DNA of 64,000 nucleotides from Tetrahymena thermophila SB210 (taxonomy: Eukaryota > Ciliophora > Oligohymenophorea > Hymenostomatida > Tetrahymenidae): positions 187,255 through 251,254 of the forward strand of contig NW_002476350.1 in NCBI RefSeq assembly GCF_000189635.1, in the 5' to 3' direction. The notes beneath the pieces are model-generated. The model searched no databases and was not told the origin of the DNA. It saw only the letters and a program-made list of their open reading frames with translations. This document shows, piece by piece, positions 12,714 through 25,942 of the stretch. Position numbers and translations under genes: made by a program. Numbering within the stretch: position 1 is the stretch's first letter; each line of letters begins with the position of its first letter.

Positions 12714-13894
12714 ATGCTCTTCACTAAAAGTATAGCTAAGTTCTCCTCAGCAGCTAATGTAACAAACAAATTCCTTCATTTATAAAACATAAATCTGCTT
12801 TTAGAATAGAAAAATAATTCAGAATTAGATAATTCAAACAATTCGTGATTATAATAATTTGTTAATAAATTAAACAGGTTAAAAACTTCGCAGTCGTTGG
12901 TGCTGGTCAAATGGGTACTGGTATTGCAATCGTTGCCAACAAGATTGGTGGTTTGAATGTCAAGATTGTTGACTCCACTGAAAAGGCTCTCTCTGGCAGC
13001 AGAAAGTTCACTGAAAGCTGGTGTGACAAGGAAATTGCTAAAAATCGTATGACCAGCGAAGAAAAGCACTAAATGCTCTCTCGTTTCTCTTACTTCACAA
13101 AGCTTGAAGATTTAAACGATGCTGACTTTGTTGTCGAAGTAATTCCACATAATTAATGGTTTTAATATTAAACTTATCACTTCATATATTATTATAATTT
13201 TAGGCTGTCACAGAAAAGTTTGAAGTCAAGAAAAATATCTTCACCACTTTGGATCAAATTACCAAGCCTGATACTATTTTGGCTTCCAACACCTCCTCCA
13301 TTTCTTTGACCAAAATTGCTGCAACCACCAAGCGTCCTGAAAAGGTTATTGGTATGCACTTCATGAACCCCGTCCCAGTCATGAAGCTCATTGAAATCAT
13401 TAAAGGTCTTCAAACTTCCGATGAAACTCTTTAAACCACCTTAGAGTAAGTTAGATCTTTATCTTTTTAAATGTTAAAATATTTTTTGATAAAGCTTATC
13501 TCATAAATTGGGTAAGACCACTGTTTTGGCTAATGATATTCCGGGTTTCATCCTTAACAGAACTTTAATGCCATACATCAACGAAGCTGTTTATGCTTTG
13601 TTTGAAGGTGTAGCTACTGTTGCTGATATTGATTAGGCCATGAAGCTTGGTACTAACGTTCCTATGGGTCCCCTCACTTTGGCTGATTTCATCGGTTTGG
13701 ACACGTAAAATAAAATTATTTTTTTCAATTATTTTTCAAGATTTTTTCATATTTTAAATAGCTGTTTATTGATCATGTAAGTCTTACATACTGAATTGGG
13801 TGATTCTAAGTACAGACCTTGCCCCTTGCTCGTTAACTACGTTAATGCTGGCTACTTAGGAAAGAAGAGTGGTAGAGGTTTCTACAAATACTGA
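12714..13894 (+). CDS. 3-hydroxyacyl-CoA dehydrogenase, mitochondrial, 296 aa
   Basis: NAD-dependent oxidation of L-3-hydroxyacyl-CoA in fatty-acid beta-oxidation. Four introns (12759-12877, 13139-13203, 13446-13494, 13705-13761) leave 891 nt, 297 codons with TGA. The first 15 residues ([15 protein letters not shown]) are basic and hydroxylated with no acidic residue, like a mitochondrial presequence. Then come the NAD-binding glycine motif [19 protein letters not shown], the catalytic histidine in [24 protein letters not shown] at the start of the C-terminal domain, and the typical end [11 protein letters not shown]. Length matches single-domain bacterial and mitochondrial HADH, not the multifunctional type. 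Codon usage has more C/G at third positions (GTC, CTC, TTC, AAG) than neighbouring genes, which suggests high expression. Confidence 0.95.
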
Positions 13895-14822
13895 TCTATT
13901 TTAATATTTATTAACAAATATATATATGCCTTTTTATTCTAAGCGACAAACAACATTATTACGAGAAATAAATTTAATATTTGCTAAAACTTCGAAAGAA
14001 GTGAATTAATTCATTTATTGTAAATTAGAATATTTATGGTGTATGTATCAATGTATTCATTTTATTACTAAAATATTTTTTCACTACCAATCAAATTTCA
14101 CTTAAATTAATTAATTAATTAAATATATACTTGAATTAAATTATATAAATATAAATATATATTTGAGTGTGTTTTAATTTTGTAGTTTTTAATAAAAGCT
14201 ATATTTTTTTTTTTGACCAAAATAATAAAAGTGACTGCTATAAATTAAAAATTTTAATTAAAAATGCCATAAGATTTTTCTTAGAATTATGGAGAGTAAA
14301 TTATTTTGATTTCTTAAGAATAATTTAATCAAATAATTGATATTACTCTAATTTCTTTTAAAAGATCGTAAAATATTAATTTAATAAAAAATTATGATAG
14401 TATGATTTTTTAGAATCTAATCAATTAAAGTTTTTATCTATTCCTAATTTTAAATTATTATTGTAAGTGGGCAAATTGTAATATATGGTTGAGGTGTAGT
14501 TAATCAAGTAGTCAAAATCTACTCTATAGGAAAAAAAAGTAGTTAATAAATATATTTCTATGTAATTATAGTATAAGGTGAATTTGCATTAGATTTACTC
14601 TCATCCATCCAAATATATAATAAATATCATATAACCATAGATTGCAAAATTTATATTGTGATCCTAGATTATTTGAAAAAATCTTGAAAAAAGTGTAAGG
14701 ATGTATTTTTTGGTTGCTTTTAATTTGCTTATGGAATCCGTAATATTGAATTAATAATTTTTTAGATATAGATTTAATTAAATCTTAACAAAAAGATTAA
14801 ATTGGTATCAAATAAATAGTTA
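13895..14822. other. Intergenic region with possible first exon of the cyclic-nucleotide-binding gene
   Basis: Mostly A/T. An ATG in a good AAAAATG context at about 14,264 opens MPQDFSQNYGE, and its frame stays open for about 105 codons. A GTAAAT donor directly after that peptide makes a short first exon spliced to the downstream gene plausible. No conserved motif supports coding beyond it. Confidence 0.3.
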
Positions 14823-17800
14823 ATGGATGCATATGTAAATAAGATAAATGGTGGAAGAGGTACTGTCTTCCACTAAGGCATCAAAGCTTCAATAAGATAA
14901 ACGATGAGTAAGGACATATCTAACCTATCTCTTGAGTAAAAGAAGCAAGTAAATTGCTTTAAATATTGTAAAAATATTATTCTTTTCTTTAAATAACTTT
15001 TTTCTATTTAGAACATGTATGTATGTGGTGCAGATAAAAGTTATTAAAGGAAAATAGTTTTTTTCATTTAAAAAACAATCATAAACATTTTTGAATATTA
15101 AGTTAACAGCAAATATTCTTTAGTTGGATCTAAAAGATAGAAAAGAGGATGAAATTAATGTGTTGAAGCAGCTAACTGAACATTTAGATTTTTTTATAAA
15201 GATTAACTCTAAGAAAATTAACTAAGAGACAAAATTACATGAAAAATGCTGCAGAAGATTAAAATATGAGAGCTACTAGAAAGGAGAAACTGTTATTGAA
15301 TATGGTAATCAATTAGCTAATTTCTATGCATTTTATTTATTTTATTTTAATATATATTTTTAGGTGCAAAAGCTGATAAATTTTTTATCATACTAAGTGG
15401 ACAAGTATCCATCTTTCTTATAAAATCTTAAGAAGCTTTAGATATTGAAGAACATTAATTAAAGACTGGTAAGAAACTTAATGCTTGGAATGGAGGTCTG
15501 CTTAACATTAACGATGAGGAAGAATAAGATGAGATAAACTCTCCATCAAGCAGTGTGGCATCGAGCAATAACAATAATAGGAGGGAATCATATTAAATGG
15601 CTAATTCTCCTTTATAAAGAAAGTATTCACAAAGATTATCAATAGTCAGAGATAGTCCTAAAATGAATGGCTAATAAGAAGATAAAAACTTATTACAAAT
15701 TAATAATATAAGCTAATTAGATAACAATAATAATGATGATTCACCTATGTAATTAGAAAAGATAACAGAGAAATCTAAATTCTCAAATTATAGCCCGCCT
15801 CTGAATAGAGATAAAATTTAAAACGCAAGCTTTAGAATTAAATTAAATTTTGATGATTAGATTTAAGAACTTGTGCACGAGGAAAACACGAACAAATTGG
15901 ATTCTAAAACGGGGGAATAAGAAGAATAAATTTAGTAAAATAATAATTATCAATAAAATAGCGAAAATGATTAAATAGACAATAATGGTGAGTAGAATAT
16001 TTAGAAGATTAACACATAGCTCTAAAAGAGACAAATGAATCAACTTTTTCTGAAAGTTGATGCGAGTAACCAAAATAAATTTAGAAGTTCAAGCGAAATA
16101 GTAGCAAACAATATTTTAAATCACAGTAATTCTAGTCCTTAATCTTTGACTTATTCTCGTACTATTTCAAGAATGACTATGCTTTAGTAGGCAATCAAAA
16201 ATAATGCTGAAGTTGGTTCCATTTTCAAGAAAAAAATTAACAGTGAAAGTATTACAGAAATGAGATAAAGATTAAATTAAATGAGTGCCTCATAAGATCT
16301 AATTTCTCCTTCATCTTCTTCCCATACAATCAGCAATCTTGGAACACCTTCTAAATTATCTTCTTCTTACCAAAAAAGTAGCTAGCTGTAAAATAGAAAC
16401 GATATTTTCACATTTTTAGAAGATGAAAAATTATAGCAAATAAAATCACAAGTTAATTAGAGTGGTAAAAATATTACAAAAAAAACAAGGCTTGGAAAAT
16501 TAATAGATTTTTATAAAAATTACGATCTTTTTGGTAGTCTTTAATTATCTGAAATTTAAAATGCTGAAAAATATTTTACAGATTCAGGAATTTTCAAGTA
16601 TGAATATCGTGATATTATGAAAGCAGGAAACACCTTTGGTGAGCTAGGTATTTTAGAAGGTAAACCAAGAAGTGCGTTAATTATATGCTCAGAAGACAGT
16701 GAGTTTGCTATCATGGAAAAAGAAGATTACAGCGAATTGTTAGCTGAGAGAGACAGAAAGAAATTACTCAAAAAATTCGAATTCCTAAAATAAAAAATGT
16801 TTCCAGAGCTGACAAATGATGGAATAAAAAAAATATTTTACTCTTTTCAAAAAAGGATCATTTAAAAAAATGAAGTTTTATTTCAAGAGGGTGACAAAGC
16901 AAATGGAATTTTTATAATAAAGCACGGAGAAGTTAATCTTTCATAGAGATAAAAAGTAGAATAACAAATACCTAATTAAAGAGATATTTTAGCTAGCGAA
17001 TCTTGTTTAAACACAGCCACTGATTCTCCAGCTCCCATTTATCAAAAGAAAAAATCTCTTCTTTATAAACCATAAAAATTTACTCAAAAAACAGTAATAA
17101 ATTTATATTTTATTAAAATAAAATATTTTAGCAAGCAAATATTCCTTGAAAATTATATATATATATAAATTGATAATATTAAAAATATTTTAATTTTTTA
17201 CTTTAAAAAAATAGTTTGCCGTTATAAGTAGTGGAGAATATTTTGGAGAAGAAGACCTGTTAATTAAAGAAAATAAATAAATTAGGACATTTACAGCTAC
17301 TTGTTCATCTCTTACAGGATCAGTTTACTATATTGAAGCAAATGTAGATTTTTTGATAATGATATTAATAAATTAAAAATATTTTGAATAACTAATTAAT
17401 TTAATAGGTTTTTTTAAAGTTCATCAAATAAAAACCAACTTCTTTTCTTGTGATACAAAAAAGATTAAACTAAAAGCTGCAATGGAGAACAGAATAAAAA
17501 GAAAAATGGAATGAACAGAAGAAAAAGTTCAGTTTTATTGATAGTTTTTAGTAAATCGAAGAAGCTAAAATTAAGCAGATAATTAGAAAAAACGTTCCTA
17601 AGAGAAGTTCTATGATTGAATTAAAAAGTTAATCTTCTTCAACTGTATTTGATACTCCATCAACAACAACACCATCGAGAAGGACTACAACAATCAGTTT
17701 AAGATAGCCCAATTCATCCTCTTTTACTTTATCAAACATTGAAGGATCTTTAACTTAAATACCAATTGTAAACAGAGATTTACAAACTCTCTAAACTCCC

Positions 17801-19573
17801 CAAGCTAAAATAAGTACAAATAATGCTGTCTGTAGTATTAACATGGATAAAATCTGGGAAGGTAACTTACATCTTTTTTTAATATATAAATTTATTTATT
17901 TATTTACTAAATATTATTAGAAAAATCAAATGACGGATCACCTAAAAATTCTCATCTCAATTCTGAAAATCTTATTGGTGATAAAGCTAAATCTTATATT
18001 TAAAATTACCCTTAAAATAAAATGTATTGAATTTTTTTTTTAAATTAATTCTTACATTTAAAAATTTATTTATTTATTTATTTATGCTTTTAGGGTCACT
18101 GAAGAATCTTAGAGAATTTAAAATTCGCCTTTTTACAAATAACAAAGAAATTCAGAAATAAATTTACAATGTATCAGGTCAAAAACTCCTAAATTGTCAG
18201 CTATTCACTCCAGCATATTAGAAAATACCTTTTCTCCTCTTAATAAATTATCTAAATAAACTAGCAGTGAGATCAAAAGTTAATTATAAACACATGTTTA
18301 AGATATCGAAGGCCTTAGAAAGTCGGTGAATTTATCTAAAAATAATTGGTAAAGTGTGAAAAAGACTAGATAAACTTATTCAAATTATGAAATAAATAAC
18401 TCATAGGATCTAAAAATTAAATTGAATTTCTAAAGACAGGCTTCTATACAATTAAAAACTTAGTATTAAAGCTCTTAAAGCTCATTAGCCTAATTTTAAT
18501 CAACATCAAATTTATAAACATCTGACTAACTTTATTCATAAACGTTTTTATAAAGATAAACAACTTCAAATTCTAATTCTGAAAGTCCTATTAAAAAGAG
18601 TATCAGCGATAACTAACTAAAACTTCTTGGCTTCTCTTAAGTAGCTAGTAATAGTACAAATAATAATTAGCTATATTTGTATTCATAAGGAGTAGATATA
18701 AATAAAGAATAAAAGAAACTCCCACAAATATCAAGTCCTCAATTTAAGACTGATCACTAATTATAAATGGAGAATCAAGAATAAAAAAAATTAGCAATAG
18801 AAAAAAAGAAACTTGATATCATTAAAAAAACATAATTTTTTGAATATAAATAGCAGTTGCAAAAAAAAGAAGCTTTATATGACAGTCATAACATTTAAGA
18901 CCTTTCTGATAAAAAAGGCTTTTAAAATAATGGACTTCACATTGAAATAATTTAACCAAGTTCTTTATCTATAAGAAGCAACTCATAAACAAGCTCACCT
19001 TAAAGAAAAAAAGTTATCAGTTTGATAAGAAATAATGGTTTTGTAAAAAATATTATCAAAAAAGTTTAAGGAAAATCTGATCAAATAGATTCTATCTTAA
19101 GGATAGATGAGCTTTAACAATCCAGCCTAAGAGATTAGGATTAAATCAAAACAGAATTAAGCAACAAATTTTAAGAAAGATCTTTGATTACTGAGTTAGA
19201 TGAAAAAAAGAAAAACCTACAAAGATATCAGTTGATAAGTCCTTTGTCAAAATAAGATAAAATAATTTATCCAACAACTCATCTTGAGCAATTTTAAATT
19301 AAGAAATAATTTTAATAAGAAAATTCAATAGAAAATAAGATATAAAACTCTAATCAATCTGTATAAAAAAGCTAATCTTTACCAAAAAGTAATGGATAAT
19401 TTTAAAAAATAGAATTTTACTAAAAACTTAAGTAAAATCTTTTATAAAATCAATAAAAAACAATTTAAATTAAATTATAATAATAACAATAGCAATAATA
19501 AAATAACGAATCTCCAAATAATTTTATTGTATAAAACTATTCAAAATTAAACTAAATTTAGCATATAAATTGA
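14823..19573 (+). CDS. Large protein with two cyclic-nucleotide-binding domains (start uncertain)
   Basis: Member of the expanded ciliate family of CNB-domain proteins; may bind cAMP or cGMP. I take ATG at 14823 (MDAYVNKINGG), but the true start may be an upstream exon near 14,264. CNB 1 begins QKGETVIEYGAKADKFF and IILSGQVSIFL. It is interrupted by roughly 400 residues of Asn/Ser/Gln-rich sequence and resumes at the phosphate-binding cassette FGELGILEGKPRSALI, with the cassette Glu and Arg both present. CNB 2 carries NEVLFQEGDKANGIFIIKHGEV and a second cassette FGEEDLL...IRTFTATC. The last third is Ser/Gln-rich with coiled-coil-prone Lys/Gln stretches. Introns recognised include about 14946-15121 (may hide a mini-exon), 15305-15363, 17092-17212, 17352-17408 and two between 17,860 and 18,093. 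TGA at 19571-19573. No kinase or channel part is seen, so it is neither a PKA catalytic subunit nor an ion channel. Confidence 0.8.
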
Positions 19574-20760
19574 TAATAATTAATTACTATTTTAATTAAA
19601 AACATAATATATATTTATTGAATCTTCACTATAAAAATATATCTATAAATTCATTTATAAAACTATGTTTGAATTTAACTAAAATATTCTTAATGAGTTA
19701 TCTCAAATTATTTAAAATAAATGTTAATATTTTAATAAATTGAGTAAAATTAAATATTAAATTAATTAATAACAATTATTGTTTATAAATATTTATTTAA
19801 AATATATAATAGGTCATTATATTTATTCAAAATAAATAAATAAATCTTTACTATCAAACAAATATTTCAAATATAATTTTTTTTTTGAATTCCAATTTAA
19901 ATATTCTTAAGAAGATAATCTAAAATTACTTATTCAAATTTAAATTTTTATTTGTTATTGTATAAATCTATTCAAAATTAAACTAAATTTAGCACATAAA
20001 TTGAAAATAATTAATTACTATTTTAATTAAAAACATAATATATATTTATTGAATCTTCAAATATAAAAATATATGTATAAATTCATTTATAAAACTATGT
20101 TTGAATTTAACTAATATATTCTTAAAGAGTTAATAAATTAAGTAAAATTAAATATTAAATTAATTAATAATAATTATTGTTTATAAATATATAATAGGTC
20201 ATTATATTTTTTAAAATAAATAAATGATCTTTACTATCAAACAACTATTTCAAAAATATTTTTTTTTTTGAATTCCAATTAAAATATTCTTAAGAAGATA
20301 ATCTAAAAATTACATATTGAAATTTAAATATTTCTTTTTTATTGTATAAATCTACTCAGATAAGTTAAACTTAGCTTATAATCGATATTAATTATAATAT
20401 ACAAATTTAATTAAAATAATGTTTATTTAAAACAAATAATATATTCTTCAATAAAGGACTATAAAAAATATAAAAATTTATAAGCATATACTATCATAGT
20501 AAGCCAATATATTTTTGAGAAAATAATCTCAAATTATTTGTAAAAAAATTATTTTTAACTTAATAAATATAATAAAATTAATTTAAATTTAGTTTATAAA
20601 TTGATAGTAATTAATTAACTAATCTTTGAAAATTTCAATCAAAATTTAATGTTTATAGAAAATAATTCAATTTTCACAATTAAATTATAAAAAATATATC
20701 ATTTTAAAACATGTTTTTGATTTTTAACCAAAATATTCTAAATAAAATTTCAAAAATTAT
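19521..20760. repeat. Decaying tandem repeat, four copies, spilling from the 3' end of the CNB gene
   Basis: A block beginning ATTGTATAAA(A/T)CTATTCAAAATTAAAC occurs at about 19,526 and again at about 19,957, nearly identical for over 150 bp. A diverged third copy starts near 20,341 (ATTGTATAAATCTACTCAG) and a weak fourth near 20,570. Successive spacings are about 431, 384 and 230 bp, so later copies have shrunk. Copy 1 includes the last codons and TGA of the CNB gene; the other copies are non-coding. Confidence 0.75.
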
Positions 20761-23013
20761 TTTATTAAGATAAATTCTTCTAAAAATACAATAATAACTT
20801 TCTAGTAAATTTAATAAAATACTAATTTTATAACTTAAAAGTTAGAAATATATAATTGATCATGAAACATTAAGAGTTTTTATATTTTGTGATATGTTCA
20901 AACAACTTAGAAACTTACTAATCTTCTAGGCTTACTTAGTAAGTATTTGATTCTTAGTATTTCGAATTCATTTAACTTTTTTAAACTAATTTTTTATTTA
21001 AAAATAACTAAAAATATTTTTTTAATTTTACTTAAGAGAAACTTTGATGAAATTTAAATATTTCTTCTTAGAACATTCCTTAAAGATAAAGTCAAAGCCT
21101 TCATAATTAATACTATTATATCTTTAAATTAGTTTTTTTATTTTTCTTATCAAAAGGTTAAATATTTTTTACCTCAAATCTAAATCTAAAAATTTTAGAA
21201 AATCAAATTTTTAAATTGTTTAACTAAACAGCTCAGCAATTAAATTTCCTAAACTATTATTGCTAAAAATATATATTATTAATAGTACTTTTTTTACAAT
21301 ATTACGCTAAATGGAGAGTTAAAAATGAGATATTTCTGCACAATGATAATTTTTCAAAAAAATCTGCAGCATTATTCAAGTCATTCTAGCTTTAATTTTT
21401 ATTTAATTGTATTACTTTTTTTAGTCAAATAAATAAAAATTAACTACTTCAGAAATAATTCGAGTCTTTTTAAAGATTCACATTTACTCAAGCAAGATCC
21501 TAGAAAATTTAGATCTTTAGTCTATAAAACGTTTCCACTAAACAAACATTTATTAATTAATAAAAAAATGGTTAAAATTTCATTTTAAATAAAATTGTGA
21601 TACTTCAACCATATTTAAGCAATTTAAAGATTCATAGTTTGTATTTCTCCTATTGAATTATAATTGTAATTGTATCCTATTTGATTTTTACTATTTAAAA
21701 TTAAGTAAAAGTAATTTTTTAAATAATTTTACCTAATCTAATATCTTAGTTTTTACAAATGTGAGCATTTAGCAATTTATGAAACTATATTAACTGCCCC
21801 TTATGTTTTTATACTATTGCAACTGTATTATTTAAAAATTAAATATAAAATAAAATATTTAATATAATAATTTACTTCAAATTAAGCAATAGGTTATTTA
21901 ATTAGGAGCATTTTCCTATGCCTCTTCCAACTTCGATAGCACAGTCAGTATCTAACTAGCAAAAGCTGACAGTAAAAGTAAAAATAAAAAATAAAAATTA
22001 ATTAGTTAATTATAAATTTAACCTTAAGTTTAGAGAAAGATCCAAAAGATTAATGCAAGATGATATTATATTCTTTAAGTTCTAAGCAGCAGGAAAGTTT
22101 ACATTGCAATAGCTAAATAAATAAAAAATAGTTATATTAAATTTGAAATAAAATTTAATTACCTTTTGTCAACTTTAATAACTTTAGCCAAATGATAATT
22201 TCCTTAATTTAACTATGTTAGTTAATATGTTATAATTTTACATCAAATTTTTAAGTCATTAGATCAATAAAATTTATCCTCAAAGTAAAAATCAAATAAA
22301 ATTATTTTCATTTAAGATTATTAACTAATAACTATTTGAATATTTGAATAAGGTAAAGATTTAAAATTACTTAGTAAGTATAAAAAACTTATTCATTCTC
22401 GTCAAGATCTAATTAATTTTCTTTATCTTTTAAAGAAAATTTACTTTATTTTTGCTATTTTTGTTTGAAAATAATTATTACCTTAATTGAGGTTTTTTAG
22501 TTTTACCTACTCCATTTTATGAATTTTCTTTTTTAGTACTTTTTGCAAAATAAATACAAAAATAACTTAAATTATTTGTTACAAAATAAAATAAAAAAAT
22601 TACAATAAACCTTATAATTAAATTTGATTTATATTAAATTAAAGAATTTATTAAATAGCTTTTTATTTTTTTAAAATACATTTTTAATTAAATTAATTTT
22701 TTATTTATTTGGTCTACTTTTGATGTGCTATTTATTTTTGTTATATATTATTTTTGATTATTTGCTAAGATGAATTCATTTTTAATGAAAGCAAATTGTT
22801 AAATTTATTTACAAAAAACATTAAGTTCTTATGAAATAATATAGATTAGCTTTAAACCAACAACTTTTAATAATTGGTTAAGTTTAATAAATAAAGTGGC
22901 ATAAGAGTTTTATTTTTATTTACTTTATAAACAGAATACTCTTAAAATAAGCGATTATTTGTTTATTAGTAAAGTAAGTAAGTAGATAATTTAGCATTAG
23001 AGGGTATTTTAAG
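20761..23013. other. Long AT-rich intergenic region with a possible degenerate gene fragment
   Basis: No intact gene. On the minus strand at about 21,900-22,230 short translated stretches (CINLLDLSLNLR and KLEEAQENAP) resemble the C.NL..L.LNL units of ciliate leucine-rich-repeat proteins, but frames break repeatedly. The signal is weak. Confidence 0.3.
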
Positions 23014-25072
23014 ATGGCATGGAAATATCCTAATAATAAAGATTAAATAAAGAAGTATAGAGAATCAATTTCTTACTTACCATTTACTTTAAGGGAAGAT
23101 ACTCATTGTTCTCCGTTTTACAACTTTGAGAAAAAATAAACTAATATTCCTAATATAAAACCATTAGAATTTCAAGCGGATGAGCTATTTAAAAAGGAAA
23201 GTTACAGATTATAGTTGGTAGCTGAATCAAATAATATAGAAAGCAGCTAGTTATAAAGTATGCTATCTGGCAAAAGCTTATCCTCTGATTCTGAAGGTAG
23301 AATACTATTATTTAAATGATCTTATATTAAATTGACAATTCTACTTTATGAAAATTGTAATTAATTTACAGATTAATCATAAAGTAGGATAAACTTATTC
23401 CAATTAATAAATCAATTTTTGAATGTATTTTGTTATCTTAATTTTTCAGAGGAATTAAAGAGCGAAGAATTGTTGGAGATGAGAGAAAAAGCTAAGGAGA
23501 AAGGTAGGAGAAAGGCTGAGATATTTTAAAGTTTTCAATTTGGATTACAATTAGAAGATATGTTTAACAATAATTTAAGTTCTTTGGCTAAAAATATAAA
23601 CGAAAATCAGAGATCTCCTTAAAAAACAGATTTTAACTTTAACAATATAAGAAGTGGGTTATTAGATGAGATAGATAAAGTGAAAGGAATGATAGATAAT
23701 CATAAAAATTTTGATGATGGTTACAAGTCAGGTGACAATTTTATTAATACAGATTAGGGTAATGAAGAAAATTAAGATAAAGACAAAAGAAATAAAAAAT
23801 AGTTAAAAATTTCGAAGTAGAATAAGAATAAAAATGCTTCCAAAGATCAAAAGGAGCTATTAGATTTATCTATTCAAGGTTTATCGCCAACAAAAATAAA
23901 AGATGCTAAAAGTGAATTGAATAATTAAATTGTAAACTAGAAAGATGAAAAATCAAACTTACCAAATCAGTAGGATGAAGACAATATAAGCAGTGAGAAC
24001 TTAAATGATTATTTAAATCACAATATCATATAAAGAGGAGTCAATAGAAAAAAAGGGCTAAGATAGATTTTTATTTTATACAAAAAATTTAAAGGAAATT
24101 TCTATAGCATACAAATTGAAATATTCTACATTCCGATTTATTTAAGTATTACTGACAATTTAGAGTTAGTCCAGGATTTCTTTTTATGGAAAGACTACTT
24201 ATCGAAATGGATGAAGTTAAGAGGAAAAATTATTGAAAATATTTTCACATCTAATGGCTTTAGGATTATGAACTTAAACTAAATTAAGCCAGTTGAAAAT
24301 ATTCTAATTATACAAGGTAAATTTTAATATAAATTAACATATTATTTAAATATCTAAAAATTAAAATATAGACTAAGATTGTTCACTTGAATTCTGGCAC
24401 GATTTTTAGATCTATCATAATATTTCGTTAACCACAAATGAATAAAGATATTTTGCAGATTATCTAAATAATCTTCAGACGAGAGAAGAAATTTATAAAT
24501 CTTTAATAAGTCCTTCTCTGTTATAAAAAATATTAAGAACATACGCTGCTGAAAAAACTCCAAATACAAGTTTAATAAATACTTCTACTACTTAAAAGTT
24601 AAATTAAAGCAAAGGCTTCTTGCCTTAAATAAATTAAAAAATGCAATTACAATAAGTGCAATAAGACTAAATAAATGAAGGTTAGCTTCAAAATTAAAAC
24701 ACTAGCTCAAAAAAATAGATGAATTAATCTAGGATGCTGAGTAGAAATTCTTAATCTACAAAAGAGTTAACCTAAATATAAAAAGAGAAAATAGATTTAG
24801 TTGATCTATACTCTCAATATTAAAATATAATGATTTCTAGTTTAGGTAAAAAAATAAAAGAACCAAATAAAGTTTAATCCATTTCTCAAGGAGCAATACT
24901 AAGACAATTTAATGGAGTTAAAATGAAAATCTTATAGCAAAGCTTTCCTTATCTAGCAAAATAAAAATAAATAGAAGAAAGACTTAAAAATTCTCCATAC
25001 AAATTTCCAATATTTTAAGCCTAAAATAACCAGGATAATTTATCTAATAATGCTGATAATGCTAAAATATGA
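23014..25072 (+). CDS. Gln/Lys/Asn-rich hypothetical protein, 616 aa
   Basis: Not recognised. The start is ATG at 23014 (MAWKYPNNKDQIKKYRESI). Two introns (23297-23449, 24317-24371) leave 1851 nt, exactly 617 codons with TGA at 25070-25072. The N-terminal part contains a charged helix (EELKSEELLEMREKAKEKG). A central segment of about 100 residues is more hydrophobic and aromatic (FILYKKFKGNFYSIQIEIFYIPIYLSITDN, then FFLWKDYLSKWMKLRGKI) and is the only part that looks globular. The C-terminal half is Gln/Asn/Ser-rich and probably disordered. No signal peptide or clear membrane segment. Probably ciliate-specific. A structure-based search of the central segment is the best route to a function. 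Confidence 0.8.
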
Positions 25073-25942
25073 TTAAAATAAATAATATTTTTAACATAAT
25101 ATAAAATATAAAAATAATAATTATCTTTTCATTTATTAAAAATATTCATATTTATTTATTAACTTACTTAATTACTTCCATTTTCACAAAAATATTCAGC
25201 ATTTATACCAAAAAAATTAATGAGATATTTTTTTTTATATATTAATATGATTGTTTAAAACTAATTTAGTCAATATTTAGGCAAATCTTTGGATTTATTT
25301 TTCAAAAAATCAATAATTCAATCGCTACTGATAAATGATTATAAACGTAATTTCATAAATATGAAATATTTTGAAGACAATATAACAGTAATTAAAATGA
25401 TTATTGTAATTTATATATTAAAAAGAATCAATTAAAATTTTAAAAACCTATTTTTATTTTTAAAAAAGTTTTTTTTTAATTTAAAAGTAAGTATTTCAAT
25501 AAGTTAATATTAAAAAAATGCATTTTATACTAATTAGATTTTTAATCTTATTTCACTATTGAATACTAAAACAAAAGAATTAATACACTAATTAAAGTTT
25601 TTATCTTCTACTTGTTATGCTATTCTAATTTATTCTCACTTTAAGGAAGATATTATTTTTGAAGAAAGAATTTATTTTTACATACAACTATTTTTTCTCA
25701 TAAGAAATTTCAATAAAATTTATAGTTTTAATCAGAATATCTGACTATTTTTAAATTGCCATCTGATCTTTCCTAACTATTGGTCTTTAATATTATCAAT
25801 CGAAAGATTTTATTTCAAAAGATCTTAAATAAAAATCTGATTTAAGAGTTTGTAGCAGAAACTAATAAAAAAAATTTATTATAAATAACAAATTTAGAAA
25901 ATAAATATCAAAGCATAATTTAAAAGCTTAAAAATCTAGCAA
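25073..25942. other. AT-rich intergenic region
   Basis: Nothing recognised between the hypothetical gene and the PLAA-like gene; presumed to hold the PLAA promoter. Confidence 0.5.

Noticed and set aside
12776-13413. Two minus-strand open frames of 97 and 73 codons
   Set aside because: Both are antisense shadows of HADH exons, whose conserved NAD-binding and catalytic motifs are on the plus strand.
13249-13434. 61-codon plus-strand frame that looks like a separate small gene
   Set aside because: It is one exon of the HADH gene, cut only because TAA is read as a stop in the standard code.
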